DNA of 64,000 bases from Mesorhizobium sp. CA14 (GCF_020165195.1 NZ_JAIUHR010000027.1:30895-94894), one strand, 5' to 3'; counted from the first letter of the stretch, positions 33,785 to 44,192 are shown. Numbers and translations: made by a program. Notes: generated by a model not told the origin, from the letters alone.

Positions 33785-33944
33785 AGTCCTGCCCTTATCC
33801 TTGAAGCGCATGGCATGTGGCTTCGGGATTTCGGCTGAATCGGCATGCCTTGATTGGCGTCATCCTATGCGATTGTCCTGCTTGACAGCGGGACAGAGCA
33901 GGGACATCTGTCAACCCAATCTCTGAAAGCGGATTCTTGTAAAA

Positions 33945-35819
33945 ATGACCGATCACTATGACGTGGTGGTGGTGGGCGGCGGCCATGCCGGATGCGAGGC
34001 GGCGGGTGCTGCCGCGCGCGCCGGCGCCAGGACCGCGCTGGTGACGCTGCGCTTCGAGACGATCGGCGTCATGTCCTGCAATCCGGCGATCGGCGGTCTC
34101 GGCAAGGGACATCTCGTGCGCGAGATCGACGCCATGGACGGGCTGATGGGGCGCATCGCCGACGCCGCCGGCATCCAGTTCCGCCTGCTCAACCGCCGCA
34201 AGGGCCCCGCGGTCCGTGGTCCGCGCACCCAGGCCGACCGCAAGCTCTATCGGCTTGCAATGCAGGCAGCGATTCGCGAGCAAGCCAATCTCGACGTCGT
34301 CGAGGGCGAAGTCCTTGACCTCGAGATCCAGGACGGTCGCGTCGCGGCGGTGCTGGTTTCGGGCGACCGGCGGCTGGCTTGTGGCGCCGTCGTGCTGACC
34401 ACCGGCACTTTCCTGCGCGGTCTGATCCATATCGGCGAAAAGAAGATCGTCGCCGGCCGCATGAACGAGCAGGCAAGCATGGGCCTGTCGGCGACGATGA
34501 CGCGCGCTGGTTTTCAGCTTGGAAGGCTGAAGACGGGAACGCCCCCTCGCCTCGACGGCCGCACCATCGACTGGGCGGCGCTAGACGCCCAAGCGGCCGA
34601 CGAGGATCCGGTACCGTTCTCACTGATGACGGACAAAATCGCCAATCCGCAGATCCATTGCGGCATCACCCGCACCATGCCGGAGACGCATGAGCTGATC
34701 CGCGCCAATCTCGGCCGCTCGGCGATGTATTCCGGCTCTATCGAAGGCGTCGGGCCCCGCTACTGCCCGTCGATCGAGGACAAGATCGTCAAGTTCGGCG
34801 ACCGCGAAGGCCATCAGATTTTCCTCGAGCCGGAGGGGCTCGACGACGATACGGTCTATCCGAACGGCATCTCGACTTCGTTACCGGAGGATGTGCAACT
34901 CGAGGTCCTGAAGACAATTCCCGGGCTGGAAAAGGCAACCATGCTGCAGCCGGGCTACGCTATCGAATATGACCATGTCGATCCGCGCGAGCTGAAGACG
35001 ACGCTGGAGACGAAGCGGGTCGCCGGCCTGTTCCTGGCCGGGCAGATCAACGGCACGACCGGTTATGAAGAGGCCGGCGCCCAAGGCTTGCTTGCCGGCA
35101 TCAACGCGGCGCGGATGGCATCTGGCGACCAGCCGGTCGTGCTCAGCCGCACCGAGGCCTATATCGGCGTGATGGTCGATGACCTGACCAGCCGCGGTAT
35201 CGCCGAGCCCTATCGCATGTTCACCTCGCGCGCCGAGTTCAGGCTTTCGCTGCGGGCCGACAATGCCGACGAGCGGCTGACGCCGCTGGCCGATAAGCTC
35301 GGCATCGCCTCGGCGGAACGGCTGCAGCGTTTTGGCGGGATGGCACAGAAGCTCAACGAGGCCCGGGCCTTGGCCAAGTCGGTCACCTGGACGCCGAACG
35401 AGGCGGCGCGGCATGGGCTTGAGATCAACAAAGACGGCGTGCGCCGCTCAGCCTATGAGCTTTTGGCGCATCCGGGCGTCGACATGGCCTGGCTCGCCAG
35501 CGTCGAGCCGCGCTTTACAAATCTCGACGCCAACACCGCCGAGCGGCTCGAAACGGAAGCGAAATATTCGGTTTACCTCGATCGCCAGCAGGCCGATGTC
35601 GCGCAGATCAGGCACGAGGAATCGCGGCTCATCCCGGAGGCGATCGACTTCTCCGACGTGCCGGGCCTGTCGAACGAGCTGAAGCAGAAGATGAAGACGC
35701 GCCAGCCGCGCTCGATTGCCGATGCGCAGCGCATGGAAGGCATGACGCCGGCGGCGCTTGCCATCATTGTCGCGCATGTCCGCAATGCCGAGCTTGCCGC
35801 GCGAAGGTCTGTGGCGTGA
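33945..35819 (+). CDS. mnmG: tRNA uridine-5-carboxymethylaminomethyl modification enzyme MnmG (GidA)
   Basis: 624 aa. The FAD motif VVVVGGGHAGCEAAGAAARAG, the CNPAIGGLGKGHLVREIDAMDG block and the GPAVRGPRTQADRKLYR block are diagnostic, along with GQINGTTGYEEAGAQGLLAGINAA. The C-terminal region (MTPAALAIIVAHV) binds tRNA. It acts as a heterotetramer with MnmE. Its TGA overlaps the rsmG GTG (GTGA). Confidence 0.97.
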   Translation: MTDHYDVVVVGGGHAGCEAAGAAARAGARTALVTLRFETIGVMSCNPAIGGLGKGHLVREIDAMDGLMGRIADAAGIQFRLLNRRKGPAVRGPRTQADRKLYRLAMQAAIREQANLDVVEGEVLDLEIQDGRVAAVLVSGDRRLACGAVVLTTGTFLRGLIHIGEKKIVAGRMNEQASMGLSATMTRAGFQLGRLKTGTPPRLDGRTIDWAALDAQAADEDPVPFSLMTDKIANPQIHCGITRTMPETHELIRANLGRSAMYSGSIEGVGPRYCPSIEDKIVKFGDREGHQIFLEPEGLDDDTVYPNGISTSLPEDVQLEVLKTIPGLEKATMLQPGYAIEYDHVDPRELKTTLETKRVAGLFLAGQINGTTGYEEAGAQGLLAGINAARMASGDQPVVLSRTEAYIGVMVDDLTSRGIAEPYRMFTSRAEFRLSLRADNADERLTPLADKLGIASAERLQRFGGMAQKLNEARALAKSVTWTPNEAARHGLEINKDGVRRSAYELLAHPGVDMAWLASVEPRFTNLDANTAERLETEAKYSVYLDRQQADVAQIRHEESRLIPEAIDFSDVPGLSNELKQKMKTRQPRSIADAQRMEGMTPAALAIIVAHVRNAELAARRSVA

Positions 35820-36469
35820 GCGCGGATGCCTGGGCGGATCTGCAGAAAGCAGCGGGTCCGGTTTCACGTGAAACATTCGAGCGCCTGCAGGCCTTCGAGC
35901 AGCTGTTCCTGAAATGGAACCGCAGCATCAATCTGGCGGCGCCGTCGACGCTGGACGATGTCTGGCGCCGGCATATCCTCGACAGCGCGCAGCTTGCGCG
36001 AATCGCGCCCACCGCAACACGCTGGGTCGATCTCGGCTCGGGCGGCGGGTTTCCCGGATTGGTGCTCGGCTTCCTGCTGGCCGACCGTCCCGGCGCCTCG
36101 ATCGATCTGGTCGAAAGCAACCGCAAGAAAGCGTCGTTCCTGCAGTCGGTCATCGGTCAGTTCAACCTTCCTGCACGCGTTCTGGCCAAGCGTATCGACG
36201 ACAGCTATGCGCTTGTTTCCGCACCGGAAATTGTCACAGCGCGGGCGCTCGCCGCGCTCCCGGACCTACTCAATCTGGCTGCGCCCTGGCTGACAAAGGG
36301 CGCCCGCGCGCTTTTCCACAAAGGCCGGGATTACCGGGCTGAAGTGGAAGAAAGCACTCACCGCTGGGCCTTCGATCTGGTAGAACATTCGAGCATGACC
36401 GACCCACTCGGCGTCATCCTCGAAATCACTGACTTGCGCCCGCGAAACAGCAATGAATTACTGGCATAA
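35816..36469 (+). CDS. rsmG: 16S rRNA (guanine527-N7)-methyltransferase RsmG (GidB)
   Basis: 217 aa from a GTG overlapping the mnmG stop. The SAM-binding motif WVDLGSGGGFPGLVLGFLLA and NLAAPSTLDDVWRRHILDS are typical of GidB, as is LVESNRKKASFLQ. It methylates G527 of 16S rRNA. A parS-like 16-mer occurs within its first 20 codons. Confidence 0.95.
   Translation: MSADAWADLQKAAGPVSRETFERLQAFEQLFLKWNRSINLAAPSTLDDVWRRHILDSAQLARIAPTATRWVDLGSGGGFPGLVLGFLLADRPGASIDLVESNRKKASFLQSVIGQFNLPARVLAKRIDDSYALVSAPEIVTARALAALPDLLNLAAPWLTKGARALFHKGRDYRAEVEESTHRWAFDLVEHSSMTDPLGVILEITDLRPRNSNELLA
35860..35875. other. parS-like site 5 (15/16), inside rsmG
   Basis: GGTTTCACGTGAAACA differs from the consensus only at the first base. 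It lies in the 5' coding part of rsmG, 600 bp before parA. Confidence 0.8.
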
Positions 36470-36473
36470 GCCC

Positions 36474-37271
36474 ATGAGCACAGCACCGCGTATCATTACC
36501 GTCGCCAACCAGAAAGGCGGCGTCGGCAAGACGACCACGGCCATCAATCTGGCCACGGCGCTGGCCGCGATCGGCGAGCGCGTGCTGATCGTCGATCTCG
36601 ATCCGCAGGGCAATGCCAGCACGGGGCTCGGCATCGACCGCAAGGACCGCACAGTCTCTTCCTATGATGTGCTGACCGGTGAGCACGAGCTGGAGGCGGC
36701 TGCCGTGCCGACGGCCGTGCCGGGCCTGTCCATCGTGCCCTCGACGCTCGACCTGCTCGGCATCGAGATGGAGATCGCCTCGGCCCCCGATCGCGTGCTC
36801 AGGCTGCGCAATGCGCTGCGCGCCGCGGCCGAACGCTCGGCGCCGTTCGGCTATGTGCTGATCGACTGCCCGCCCTCGCTCAATCTTTTGACTTTGAATT
36901 CAATGGCGGCAGCCGATTCCGTTCTCGTGCCGCTGCAATGCGAGTTCTTCGCGCTGGAAGGTCTCAGCCAGTTGCTGGAGACGGTCGAGCAGGTGCGCCA
37001 TACGATCAATCCGGACCTTACCATCCAGGGCATCGTGCTCACCATGTATGACGGGCGCAACAACCTCGCCAACCAGGTGGTGCAGGATGTACGCACCCAT
37101 ATGGGCGACAAGGTCTATGAGACGATCATCCCGCGCAATGTGCGCGTCTCCGAAGCGCCGTCCTATGGCAAGCCGGCGATCCTCTATGACCTGAAATGCT
37201 CGGGCAGCCAGGCCTATCTGCAGCTCGCCTCCGAGGTGATCCGCCGCGAGCGCAAGCTGCGCGCGGCCTGA
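36474..37271 (+). CDS. parA: Chromosome-partitioning ATPase ParA
   Basis: 265 aa from the ATG at 36474, 4 bp after the rsmG stop. The deviant Walker A VANQKGGVGKTTTAINLA, Walker A' VLIVDLDPQGNAS, and Walker B YVLIDCPPSLNLL are complete. It belongs to the Soj/ParA chromosomal type, with no N-terminal HTH. It segregates ParB-parS complexes. An in-frame ATG at 36453 inside rsmG is an alternative start. Confidence 0.95.
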   Translation: MSTAPRIITVANQKGGVGKTTTAINLATALAAIGERVLIVDLDPQGNASTGLGIDRKDRTVSSYDVLTGEHELEAAAVPTAVPGLSIVPSTLDLLGIEMEIASAPDRVLRLRNALRAAAERSAPFGYVLIDCPPSLNLLTLNSMAAADSVLVPLQCEFFALEGLSQLLETVEQVRHTINPDLTIQGIVLTMYDGRNNLANQVVQDVRTHMGDKVYETIIPRNVRVSEAPSYGKPAILYDLKCSGSQAYLQLASEVIRRERKLRAA

Positions 37272-37333
37272 GGGCTCGCCCTGCGGTCTTGGTTAATCCG
37301 CCGATTCGATTCCGAAACGATCTGGACAGTATA

Positions 37334-38227
<894 letters not shown>

Positions 38228-38383
38228 GCGGCTGCTGCGTAACGATTTTTGCCGGCATCTGAGGTTTTGGCTTAAGGCTGGATACGCCTGATATATCTGT
38301 GATAGGCATAAAGGCAAGCCCGTCTCGCCAAGTCCACGCAGCGGACATGATGCCGCTTGCAGCGGTGCGAACCCATCGGGTTT

Positions 38384-38617
38384 CTACAAGGGATCGGGCG
38401 CTTCGCTCCGCCTTGCCATGCGGCGGGGGATGGCGGGAATGACGAGCGTGCTTATAGCCAAGCCGAAGGTACCGCCCCAAAAATTGCCCCACCAGTGCAC
38501 ATTCGGATTTGGCGACGAGGTGTAGTAGACGAGGGTTGTTGCGACGGCAGAGAAAAACAAACACCACGTGCAAAATCCCACGTAGGTCGCAAGGTTTCGA
38601 AGGATCAGATATCTCAT
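38384..38617 (-). CDS. Small two-helix membrane protein, unknown function
   Basis: 77 aa with two hydrophobic helices (TYVGFCTWCLFFSAVATTLVYY and WGGTFGLAISTLVIPAI) and a basic C-terminus. The loop is Trp/Asn-rich (NPNVHWWGNFWGG). No Shine-Dalgarno sequence is evident and no family is recognised. It converges with parB. Confidence 0.5.
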   Translation of the reverse strand: MRYLILRNLATYVGFCTWCLFFSAVATTLVYYTSSPNPNVHWWGNFWGGTFGLAISTLVIPAIPRRMARRSEAPDPL

Positions 38618-38915
38618 GGCAAGAGACTATCATCACCAAGCTCCGACCGCTATGCCCGGCTTTTTGCGCGTCTGCATCACAGCCACTTGGAATCTACCTG
38701 GCGGCTGAGCACCTGAACGTTCCAGGCTCCCCGGCGACCACCGCTTGACACCCCAAGGCAACGGCGTACCCTCCATTAGTTCTAACTTAAATTACGCCCT
38801 AGCGTGCCGATCACTCGCGATGAGGGCTGTCTGCCGCTTCGCTACTGTTCGTGGAAACGGCACCGCCTTGCCAAAGCGATATGCCCGACGCGCCTGACGC
38901 AAACGGGAGGTGGAA

Positions 38916-39542
38916 ATGGCGGTCAGTTGGCGATTGTCTGGAAATTATTTCGAGAACTGCAGCTGCGATGTCGTGTGTCCTTGCCTGCTGTCCACCAATG
39001 CGCAGCTGACATCGAAGCCGACGAAAGGCGTTTGCGACGTCGCTCTGGTCTTTCATGTCGATAAGGGCAATTACGGCGACGTCCAATTGGATGGGCTCAA
39101 CGTCGCGATGGTTGCGCACACGCCGGGTCCGATGGCGGACGGCAATTGGACGGCCGCCGCCTATATCGACGAACGCGCGGACGACAGCCAAACAGAAGCA
39201 CTGGGCGCCATCTTCACCGGCGCGGCGGGCGGGCCGATGGCTGCCTTCGCGCCGATGATCAGCACCAATTTCGGAGCGAAGAAGGTGCCGATCAGATACC
39301 AGATCGACGGCAAGAGGCGGTCGGTGGAGATTGCCGGCGTGATGCAGCTGGCCGTCGAACCGTTGCCGACAATGCGCGAGGACGGCGAGATGTGGGTGGC
39401 CTCCGGCCATCCCGTCAACCCCGACTGGCTCGGTATGGCGATGGGAATGGAAGGCAACACTTTCAGCGACCATGGCATGAGTTGGGACAACTCCCGCCGG
39501 AACGGACACTACGCCCCGATCAACTGGTCCGGCCAGCAGTAG
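38916..39542 (+). CDS. DUF1326 domain protein (Cys-rich N-terminus)
   Basis: 208 aa from the ATG at 38916, with GGGAGG 6 bases upstream. The N-terminal SGNYFENCSCDVVCPCLLS holds four clustered cysteines (C15, C17, C21, C23), probably a metal site. There is no signal peptide. DUF1326 has no established biochemical function. It lies 34 bp before a DUF2182 membrane protein gene, a recurrent pairing that suggests one system. A GTG at 38910 is an alternative start. Confidence 0.85.
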   Translation: MAVSWRLSGNYFENCSCDVVCPCLLSTNAQLTSKPTKGVCDVALVFHVDKGNYGDVQLDGLNVAMVAHTPGPMADGNWTAAAYIDERADDSQTEALGAIFTGAAGGPMAAFAPMISTNFGAKKVPIRYQIDGKRRSVEIAGVMQLAVEPLPTMREDGEMWVASGHPVNPDWLGMAMGMEGNTFSDHGMSWDNSRRNGHYAPINWSGQQ

Positions 39543-39576
39543 TCGTTGCCGCGCATAGTCGGGATGGGCATCACCG

Positions 39577-40362
39577 ATGCTGACATTGCAGCGAAACATT
39601 GTCCTCGCGCTGCTGATCGCCGCCGCAGCGGCGGCGTGGGCGCTGCTTGTCCGGCAGCAGACGGGCATGGACGCGGGCATGCGCCTGGACATGTACTCGC
39701 CCACCATGGGCATGACGGCCGCGCTGTTTGTCGCCGTCTGGTTGATCATGATGATTGCCATGATGTTTCCCGCGGTCGCGCCCATGATCCTGACCTTTCA
39801 CCAGGTCCAGAGCGGCAAACGGGGGCGCGGCCAGGCGTTTGTCTCGACCTGGGTGTTCGTGGCCGGCTACATGCTGGTTTGGGCGTCGACGGGCGTTCTC
39901 GCCTTTGCCGGCGCGGCGGGCGCGGAGATGCTTGCCGCGCATGTGGGATTGTCCGCAGCGACAGCCGCGCGCATCGGCGGCGCGTTGCTGATGGTGGCGG
40001 GCGCCTATCAACTCTCCCCGTTGAAAGATCTGTGCCTCGCCAAATGCCGCTCGCCGATCGGTTTCATCCTGACCTCATGGCGCGATGGGCGGTGGGGCGC
40101 GGTGCGCATGGGCCTGCAGCATGGGCTCTTTTGCCTGGGCTGTTGCTGGCTGTTGTTTCTCGCCCTCTTCCCGCTCGGGATCATGAACGTCGCTGCAATG
40201 GCTGTGGTCACGCTGCTGGTCTTTGCGGAGAAGACCCTCCCGCATGGAGAGCGAATAGCGAAGGTATCGGGCGTCGCCCTGCTTCTTTACGGCGCGACGG
40301 TGCTGGTCTTTCCGCAGGCGCTGCCAACCTTCCAGCCGGCGGACACGATAATAATGAGTTGA
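39577..40362 (+). CDS. DUF2182 multispanning membrane protein (putative metal-binding)
   Basis: 261 aa with about six hydrophobic segments. Met-rich helix WLIMMIAMMFPAVAPMIL, the cytosolic or periplasmic motif PLKDLCLAKCRSP (C153, C157), and QHGLFCLGCCW (H182, C186, C189, C190) are the family hallmarks and look suited to binding a soft metal such as copper. Operon with the DUF1326 gene. Function is unproven. Confidence 0.85.
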   Translation: MLTLQRNIVLALLIAAAAAAWALLVRQQTGMDAGMRLDMYSPTMGMTAALFVAVWLIMMIAMMFPAVAPMILTFHQVQSGKRGRGQAFVSTWVFVAGYMLVWASTGVLAFAGAAGAEMLAAHVGLSAATAARIGGALLMVAGAYQLSPLKDLCLAKCRSPIGFILTSWRDGRWGAVRMGLQHGLFCLGCCWLLFLALFPLGIMNVAAMAVVTLLVFAEKTLPHGERIAKVSGVALLLYGATVLVFPQALPTFQPADTIIMS

Positions 40363-40400
40363 TCGAAGGCGACCCTCGGACGAAAGGAACGCGTTGGCGC

Positions 40401-40458
40401 CTCACGCGCGAGGCCCCCTCTCTGTCGCCTGCGGCGACATCTCCCCCTCAAGGGAGGC
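40401..40458. repeat. Half copy of intergenic repeat family B
   Basis: CCCCCTCTCTGTCGCCT-GCGGCGACATCTCCCCCTCAAGGG matches the right half of the element at 47184-47337. It ends 2 bp before the holA stop codon, again placing a repeat at a gene 3' end. Confidence 0.65.
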
Positions 40459-40460
40459 GA

Positions 40461-41507
40461 TCAGCCGCGTTGCCCCAGTCTCGCGCTTTCGATGGCGATG
40501 CCGAGCAGCGCCTGCCGTGCCAGCGCTTCCGACAGATCGGGTCGTTTGCGTGTCTGCAGCACCGCCGTCTGCAACCGGCCGAGCGCGCGGCCGAGCGCCT
40601 CGCTGTTCCAGCGCTCCAGCGTCTTTTCCACCAGCTTGCGACGCGAGAAGAAGACGGGCGGCCGGGCGCCGGCGACGACCGAGGCGGCGTTGCGGCCGCC
40701 GGTCTCCATCTGGGCGCGCATCAGCTGGATCGCCTGCAATTGCCGCATCGCCGAGGACAGCACCAGGAAGGGATGGCCGCCCGATTGGCAGTGGCGGTTG
40801 AAGGCGATGTCGAAGTCGCCCACCTTGCCGTCCAGCATAGCGTCAACCGCGGCGTCGAAGGAAGCGCCGGAGACATCGCCGGACAGCGCGTTGACGTCGT
40901 CGACGTCGATCTCCTTGTGGCCGTGCGCATAAAGCACCAGCTTCTCGATCTCGCCGCGCGAGGCGAGCCGATCGCCGCCGAGATTGCGCCGCAGCGCCTG
41001 GCGCGCGTCCAGCGTCATCGACATGCCGGCCTTGCGCAATTCGTCGTCGATCACCGTATCCAGGTCGCGGGCCTCGTCGGCGTAGCAGGGCAAGGCGATC
41101 GCGTTGCCCGCGGCCTCGACGATGGCCCTGAGGCCGGTCCCTTTCTTCAGGTCGCCGGCCTCGATCAGGATGATGGCGTCGCGTGCGGGCTCGGCGGTCA
41201 GCGCCTTGATGTCGTCGGCAAGCGCCTTCTGGCCGCTGGCGTTGCGGACCCAAAGCAGCCGCCGGTCGGAAAACATCGGCACGGTGCGCGCTTCGTCGAG
41301 CAGCCGACCCTCGTCGCGGTCGACTTCGGCGCCGTCCAGCCTGACGACGGAGAACGGGTCATCGAGCGGCAGGCCGGTTTTCGCGGCAAAGGTTTTCGCC
41401 CGCTCGGCGACAAGGCCGCGGTCGGGGCCGTAAAGCAGGACGATTGCCATGGTCGGATCCGGCCTCGCCAGCCACGAATCGACCTCGTATCCTTTCTTCT
41501 GTGCCAT
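40461..41507 (-). CDS. holA: DNA polymerase III delta subunit (clamp loader)
   Basis: 348 aa. It aligns in pattern with HolA: VLLYGPDRGLVAERAKTF, the RLLWVRNASG region, LIEAGDLKKGTGLRAIVE, DELRKAGMSMTLDARQALRRNLGGDRLASRGEIEKLVLYA, and a C-terminal collar domain (~210-345). It opens the beta clamp within the clamp loader. It is convergent with the DUF1326/DUF2182 pair. The lptE and leuS genes often found with holA are not upstream here. Confidence 0.92.
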   Translation of the reverse strand: MAQKKGYEVDSWLARPDPTMAIVLLYGPDRGLVAERAKTFAAKTGLPLDDPFSVVRLDGAEVDRDEGRLLDEARTVPMFSDRRLLWVRNASGQKALADDIKALTAEPARDAIILIEAGDLKKGTGLRAIVEAAGNAIALPCYADEARDLDTVIDDELRKAGMSMTLDARQALRRNLGGDRLASRGEIEKLVLYAHGHKEIDVDDVNALSGDVSGASFDAAVDAMLDGKVGDFDIAFNRHCQSGGHPFLVLSSAMRQLQAIQLMRAQMETGGRNAASVVAGARPPVFFSRRKLVEKTLERWNSEALGRALGRLQTAVLQTRKRPDLSEALARQALLGIAIESARLGQRG

Positions 41508-41551
41508 GCCGGGTGAGTTAGCACGGGGCGGGGTAAGGGAACCAGCGTCTT

Positions 41552-41702
41552 CCCCTTCTCCCCTTGTGGGAGAAGGTGGCCGCGAAGCGGCCGGATGAGG
41601 GGTGCTCCAGGGAAAGCCGACGCCTCACTCCGCTGGAACACCCCTCATCCGTCTCGGCGCTTGCGCGCCGATCCACCTTCTCCCACAAGGGGAGAAGGGG
41701 AA
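41552..41702. repeat. Palindromic intergenic repeat, family A (copy 3, complete)
   Basis: Both halves are intact: CTTCTCCCCTTGTGGGAGAAGG, GGCCGCGAAGCGGCC mini-hairpin, GGATGAGGGGTG, a spacer with CTCCAG...CTGGAACA pairing, then the mirror half with GGCGCTTGCGCGCC. This is the clearest reference copy in the window. It lies between divergent holA and the bkd operon. Confidence 0.88.
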
Positions 41703-41942
41703 GGCCGCGTCCCACTTCCCAATCGCATTTTCTGGCGGCAATCGCCCCGCAAACTTCCGCCAAATTGCGCGCGGCCCTACAACATCGACAAGAAATTTCG
41801 TCGCCATATCTGCATCTTGGCGATTGCGTGCCGCATCGGTTCCGCGAGGCCGACGACCGGGAGGACGACCGCCTTCTCGCCCGATGAAATGACAGCGCGG
41901 ATGTGCAAAGATCGCACCGGCGACATTGGAGGATGTGAGCTC

Positions 41943-43175
41943 ATGGCCGACGCTGGATTGTTGCGCTTCCATGTGCCCGAGCCCGAGGTGCGGCCCGGCG
42001 GCACGCCCGACTTCTCGAATGTGACCATTCCCAAGGCGGGCTCGGTGCCGCGTCCGGAGATCGACGTCGATCCGCGCAGCATCCGCGACATGGCTTTCTC
42101 CATCATCCGCGTGCTGAACCGCGCCGGCGAGGCCGTCGGGCCGTGGGCCGGTCTGCTCAGCGACGAGGAGCTGCTCGAAGGCCTGCGCCATATGATGACG
42201 CTCAGGACCTTCGATGCGCGCATGCAGATGGCGCAGCGCCAGGGCAAGACCTCCTTCTACATGCAGCATCTGGGCGAAGAGGCGGTGAGCTGCGCTTTCC
42301 GCAAGGCGCTAAAGCCCGGCGACATGAATTTCCCGACCTACCGGCAGGCCGGCCTTCTGATCGCCGACGGCTATCCGATGGTCACGATGATGAACCAGAT
42401 CTATTCCAACGAGGCCGATCCGCTGAAGGGCCGGCAGCTGCCGATCATGTATTCGTCGAAGGAGCACGGCTTCTTCTCGATCTCCGGCAATCTGGCGACG
42501 CAGTATATCCAGGCGGTCGGCTGGGCGATGGCCTCGGCGATCTCCAACGATTCGCGCATTGCCGCGGCCTGGATCGGCGACGGCTCGACGGCGGAGTCCG
42601 ACTTCCATGCGGCGCTGGTGTTCGCTTCCACCTACAAGGCGCCTGTCGTGCTCAACGTCGTCAACAACCAGTGGGCGATCTCGACCTTCCAGGGCATCGC
42701 GCGCGGCGGCTCCGGCACGTTTGCCGCGCGCGGGCTCGGCTTCGGGATCCCGTCGCTGCGCGTCGACGGCAATGACTACCTCGCCGTCCATGCCGTGGCC
42801 AAATGGGCGGCCGAGCGGGCGCGCGCCAATCTCGGGCCGACGCTGGTCGAATACGTCACCTACCGCGCCGGGGCGCATTCGACCTCCGACGATCCGTCGG
42901 CCTACCGGCCGAAGGCCGAGTCCGACGCCTGGCCGCTCGGCGATCCGGTGATCCGGCTGAAGAACCATCTCATCCATAAAGGCGTCTGGTCGGAGGATCG
43001 CCACACCCAGGCGGAGGCCGAGATTCTCGAAACGGTGATTGCGGCGCAGAAGGAGGCCGAGGGTCACGGCACCCTGCATGCCGGCGGCAAGCCGTCGACG
43101 CGGGACATGTTCGAGGGCGTCTATGCCGAGATGCCGCCGCATCTGAGACGCCAGCGCCAGCAGGCGGGGGTCTGA
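41943..43175 (+). CDS. bkdA1: 2-oxoisovalerate dehydrogenase E1 component, alpha subunit
   Basis: 410 aa from the ATG at 41943, downstream of GGAGG. The thiamine-diphosphate motif is AAWIGDGSTAESDFHAALVFAS...NNQWAIS (GDG...NN), and the phosphorylation-loop-like YRAGAHSTSDDPSAYR is typical of branched-chain E1alpha. The N-terminal PEVRPGG segment is characteristic of the bacterial Bkd type. First gene of a four-gene operon for branched-chain 2-oxoacid oxidation. Confidence 0.94.
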   Translation: MADAGLLRFHVPEPEVRPGGTPDFSNVTIPKAGSVPRPEIDVDPRSIRDMAFSIIRVLNRAGEAVGPWAGLLSDEELLEGLRHMMTLRTFDARMQMAQRQGKTSFYMQHLGEEAVSCAFRKALKPGDMNFPTYRQAGLLIADGYPMVTMMNQIYSNEADPLKGRQLPIMYSSKEHGFFSISGNLATQYIQAVGWAMASAISNDSRIAAAWIGDGSTAESDFHAALVFASTYKAPVVLNVVNNQWAISTFQGIARGGSGTFAARGLGFGIPSLRVDGNDYLAVHAVAKWAAERARANLGPTLVEYVTYRAGAHSTSDDPSAYRPKAESDAWPLGDPVIRLKNHLIHKGVWSEDRHTQAEAEILETVIAAQKEAEGHGTLHAGGKPSTRDMFEGVYAEMPPHLRRQRQQAGV

Positions 43176-43177
43176 TC

Positions 43178-44191
43178 ATGCCCAGGCGTACCATTATCGA
43201 GGCGATCCGTGACGCCATGGACGTATCGATGGGGCGCGACGAGCGCGTTATCGTCTATGGCGAGGATGTCGGCTTTTTCGGCGGCGTCTTCCGTGCCACG
43301 CAAGGCCTGCAGGCCAAATACGGCAAGAGCCGTTGTTTCGACGCGCCGATCAGTGAATCCGGCATCGTCGGTTCGGCCATCGGCATGGCCGCCTACGGGC
43401 TGCGGCCCTGCGTCGAGGTGCAGTTTGCCGACTATGTTTATCCGGCCTACGACCAGATCGTATCGGAGGCGGCGCGGTTGCGTTACCGTTCGAACGGCGA
43501 CTTCACCTGCCCGATCGTGGTGCGCATGCCGACCGGCGGCGGCATTTTCGGCGGCCAGACGCATAGCCAGAGCCCGGAAGCGCTGTTCACCCATGTCTCC
43601 GGCCTGAAGGTGATCGTCCCCTCCAATCCGCATGACGCCAAGGGATTGCTGATCGCGGCGATCGAGGATCCGGATCCGGTGATCTTCCTCGAGCCGAAGC
43701 GGCTCTACAACGGGCCGTTCGACGGCCACCACGACAAGCCGGTGACGCCATGGTCGAAGCATGAGCTGGGCGAGGTCGCCGACGGTCATTACACGATCCC
43801 GCTCGGCAAGGCGGCGATCCGCAGGCAAGGCTCGGCGGTCACCGTGCTTGCTTACGGCACGATGGTCTATGTCGCGCAGGCCGCGGCCGAGGAGACCGGC
43901 ATAGACGCCGAGGTGATCGACCTCAGGACGCTTCTGCCGCTCGACCTCGAGGCGATCGTCGCCTCGGTGAAGAAGACCGGCCGCTGCGTCGTCGTGCATG
44001 AGGCGACGCTGACCTCCGGCTTCGGCGCCGAGCTGGTCTCGCTGGTGCAGGAGAACTGCTTCTACCATCTGGAAGCGCCGGTGGCGCGGGTCGCCGGCTG
44101 GGACACGCCCTATCCGCATGCGCAGGAGTGGGATTATTTCCCCGGTCCGGCGCGGGTCGGGCGCGCCCTTGTCGAAACCATGGAGGCCTGA
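43178..44191 (+). CDS. bkdA2: 2-oxoisovalerate dehydrogenase E1 component, beta subunit
   Basis: 337 aa, starting 2 bp after the alpha subunit stop. VIVYGEDVGFFGGVFRATQGL, DAPISESGIVGSAIGMAAYG, VEVQFADYVYPAYDQI and the C-terminal transketolase domain (VIDLRTLLPLD, VVHEATLTSGFGAE) define the beta subunit. It forms the alpha2beta2 E1 that decarboxylates 2-oxoisovalerate, 2-oxo-3-methylvalerate and 2-oxoisocaproate. Confidence 0.95.
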   Translation: MPRRTIIEAIRDAMDVSMGRDERVIVYGEDVGFFGGVFRATQGLQAKYGKSRCFDAPISESGIVGSAIGMAAYGLRPCVEVQFADYVYPAYDQIVSEAARLRYRSNGDFTCPIVVRMPTGGGIFGGQTHSQSPEALFTHVSGLKVIVPSNPHDAKGLLIAAIEDPDPVIFLEPKRLYNGPFDGHHDKPVTPWSKHELGEVADGHYTIPLGKAAIRRQGSAVTVLAYGTMVYVAQAAAEETGIDAEVIDLRTLLPLDLEAIVASVKKTGRCVVVHEATLTSGFGAELVSLVQENCFYHLEAPVARVAGWDTPYPHAQEWDYFPGPARVGRALVETMEA

Positions 44192-44192
44192 G

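Noticed and set aside
39546..41516. A 656-codon plus-strand frame through the DUF2182 gene and antisense to holA
   Set aside because: It is a shifted frame of DUF2182 joined to the mirror of holA across a repeat; no protein-like segments.
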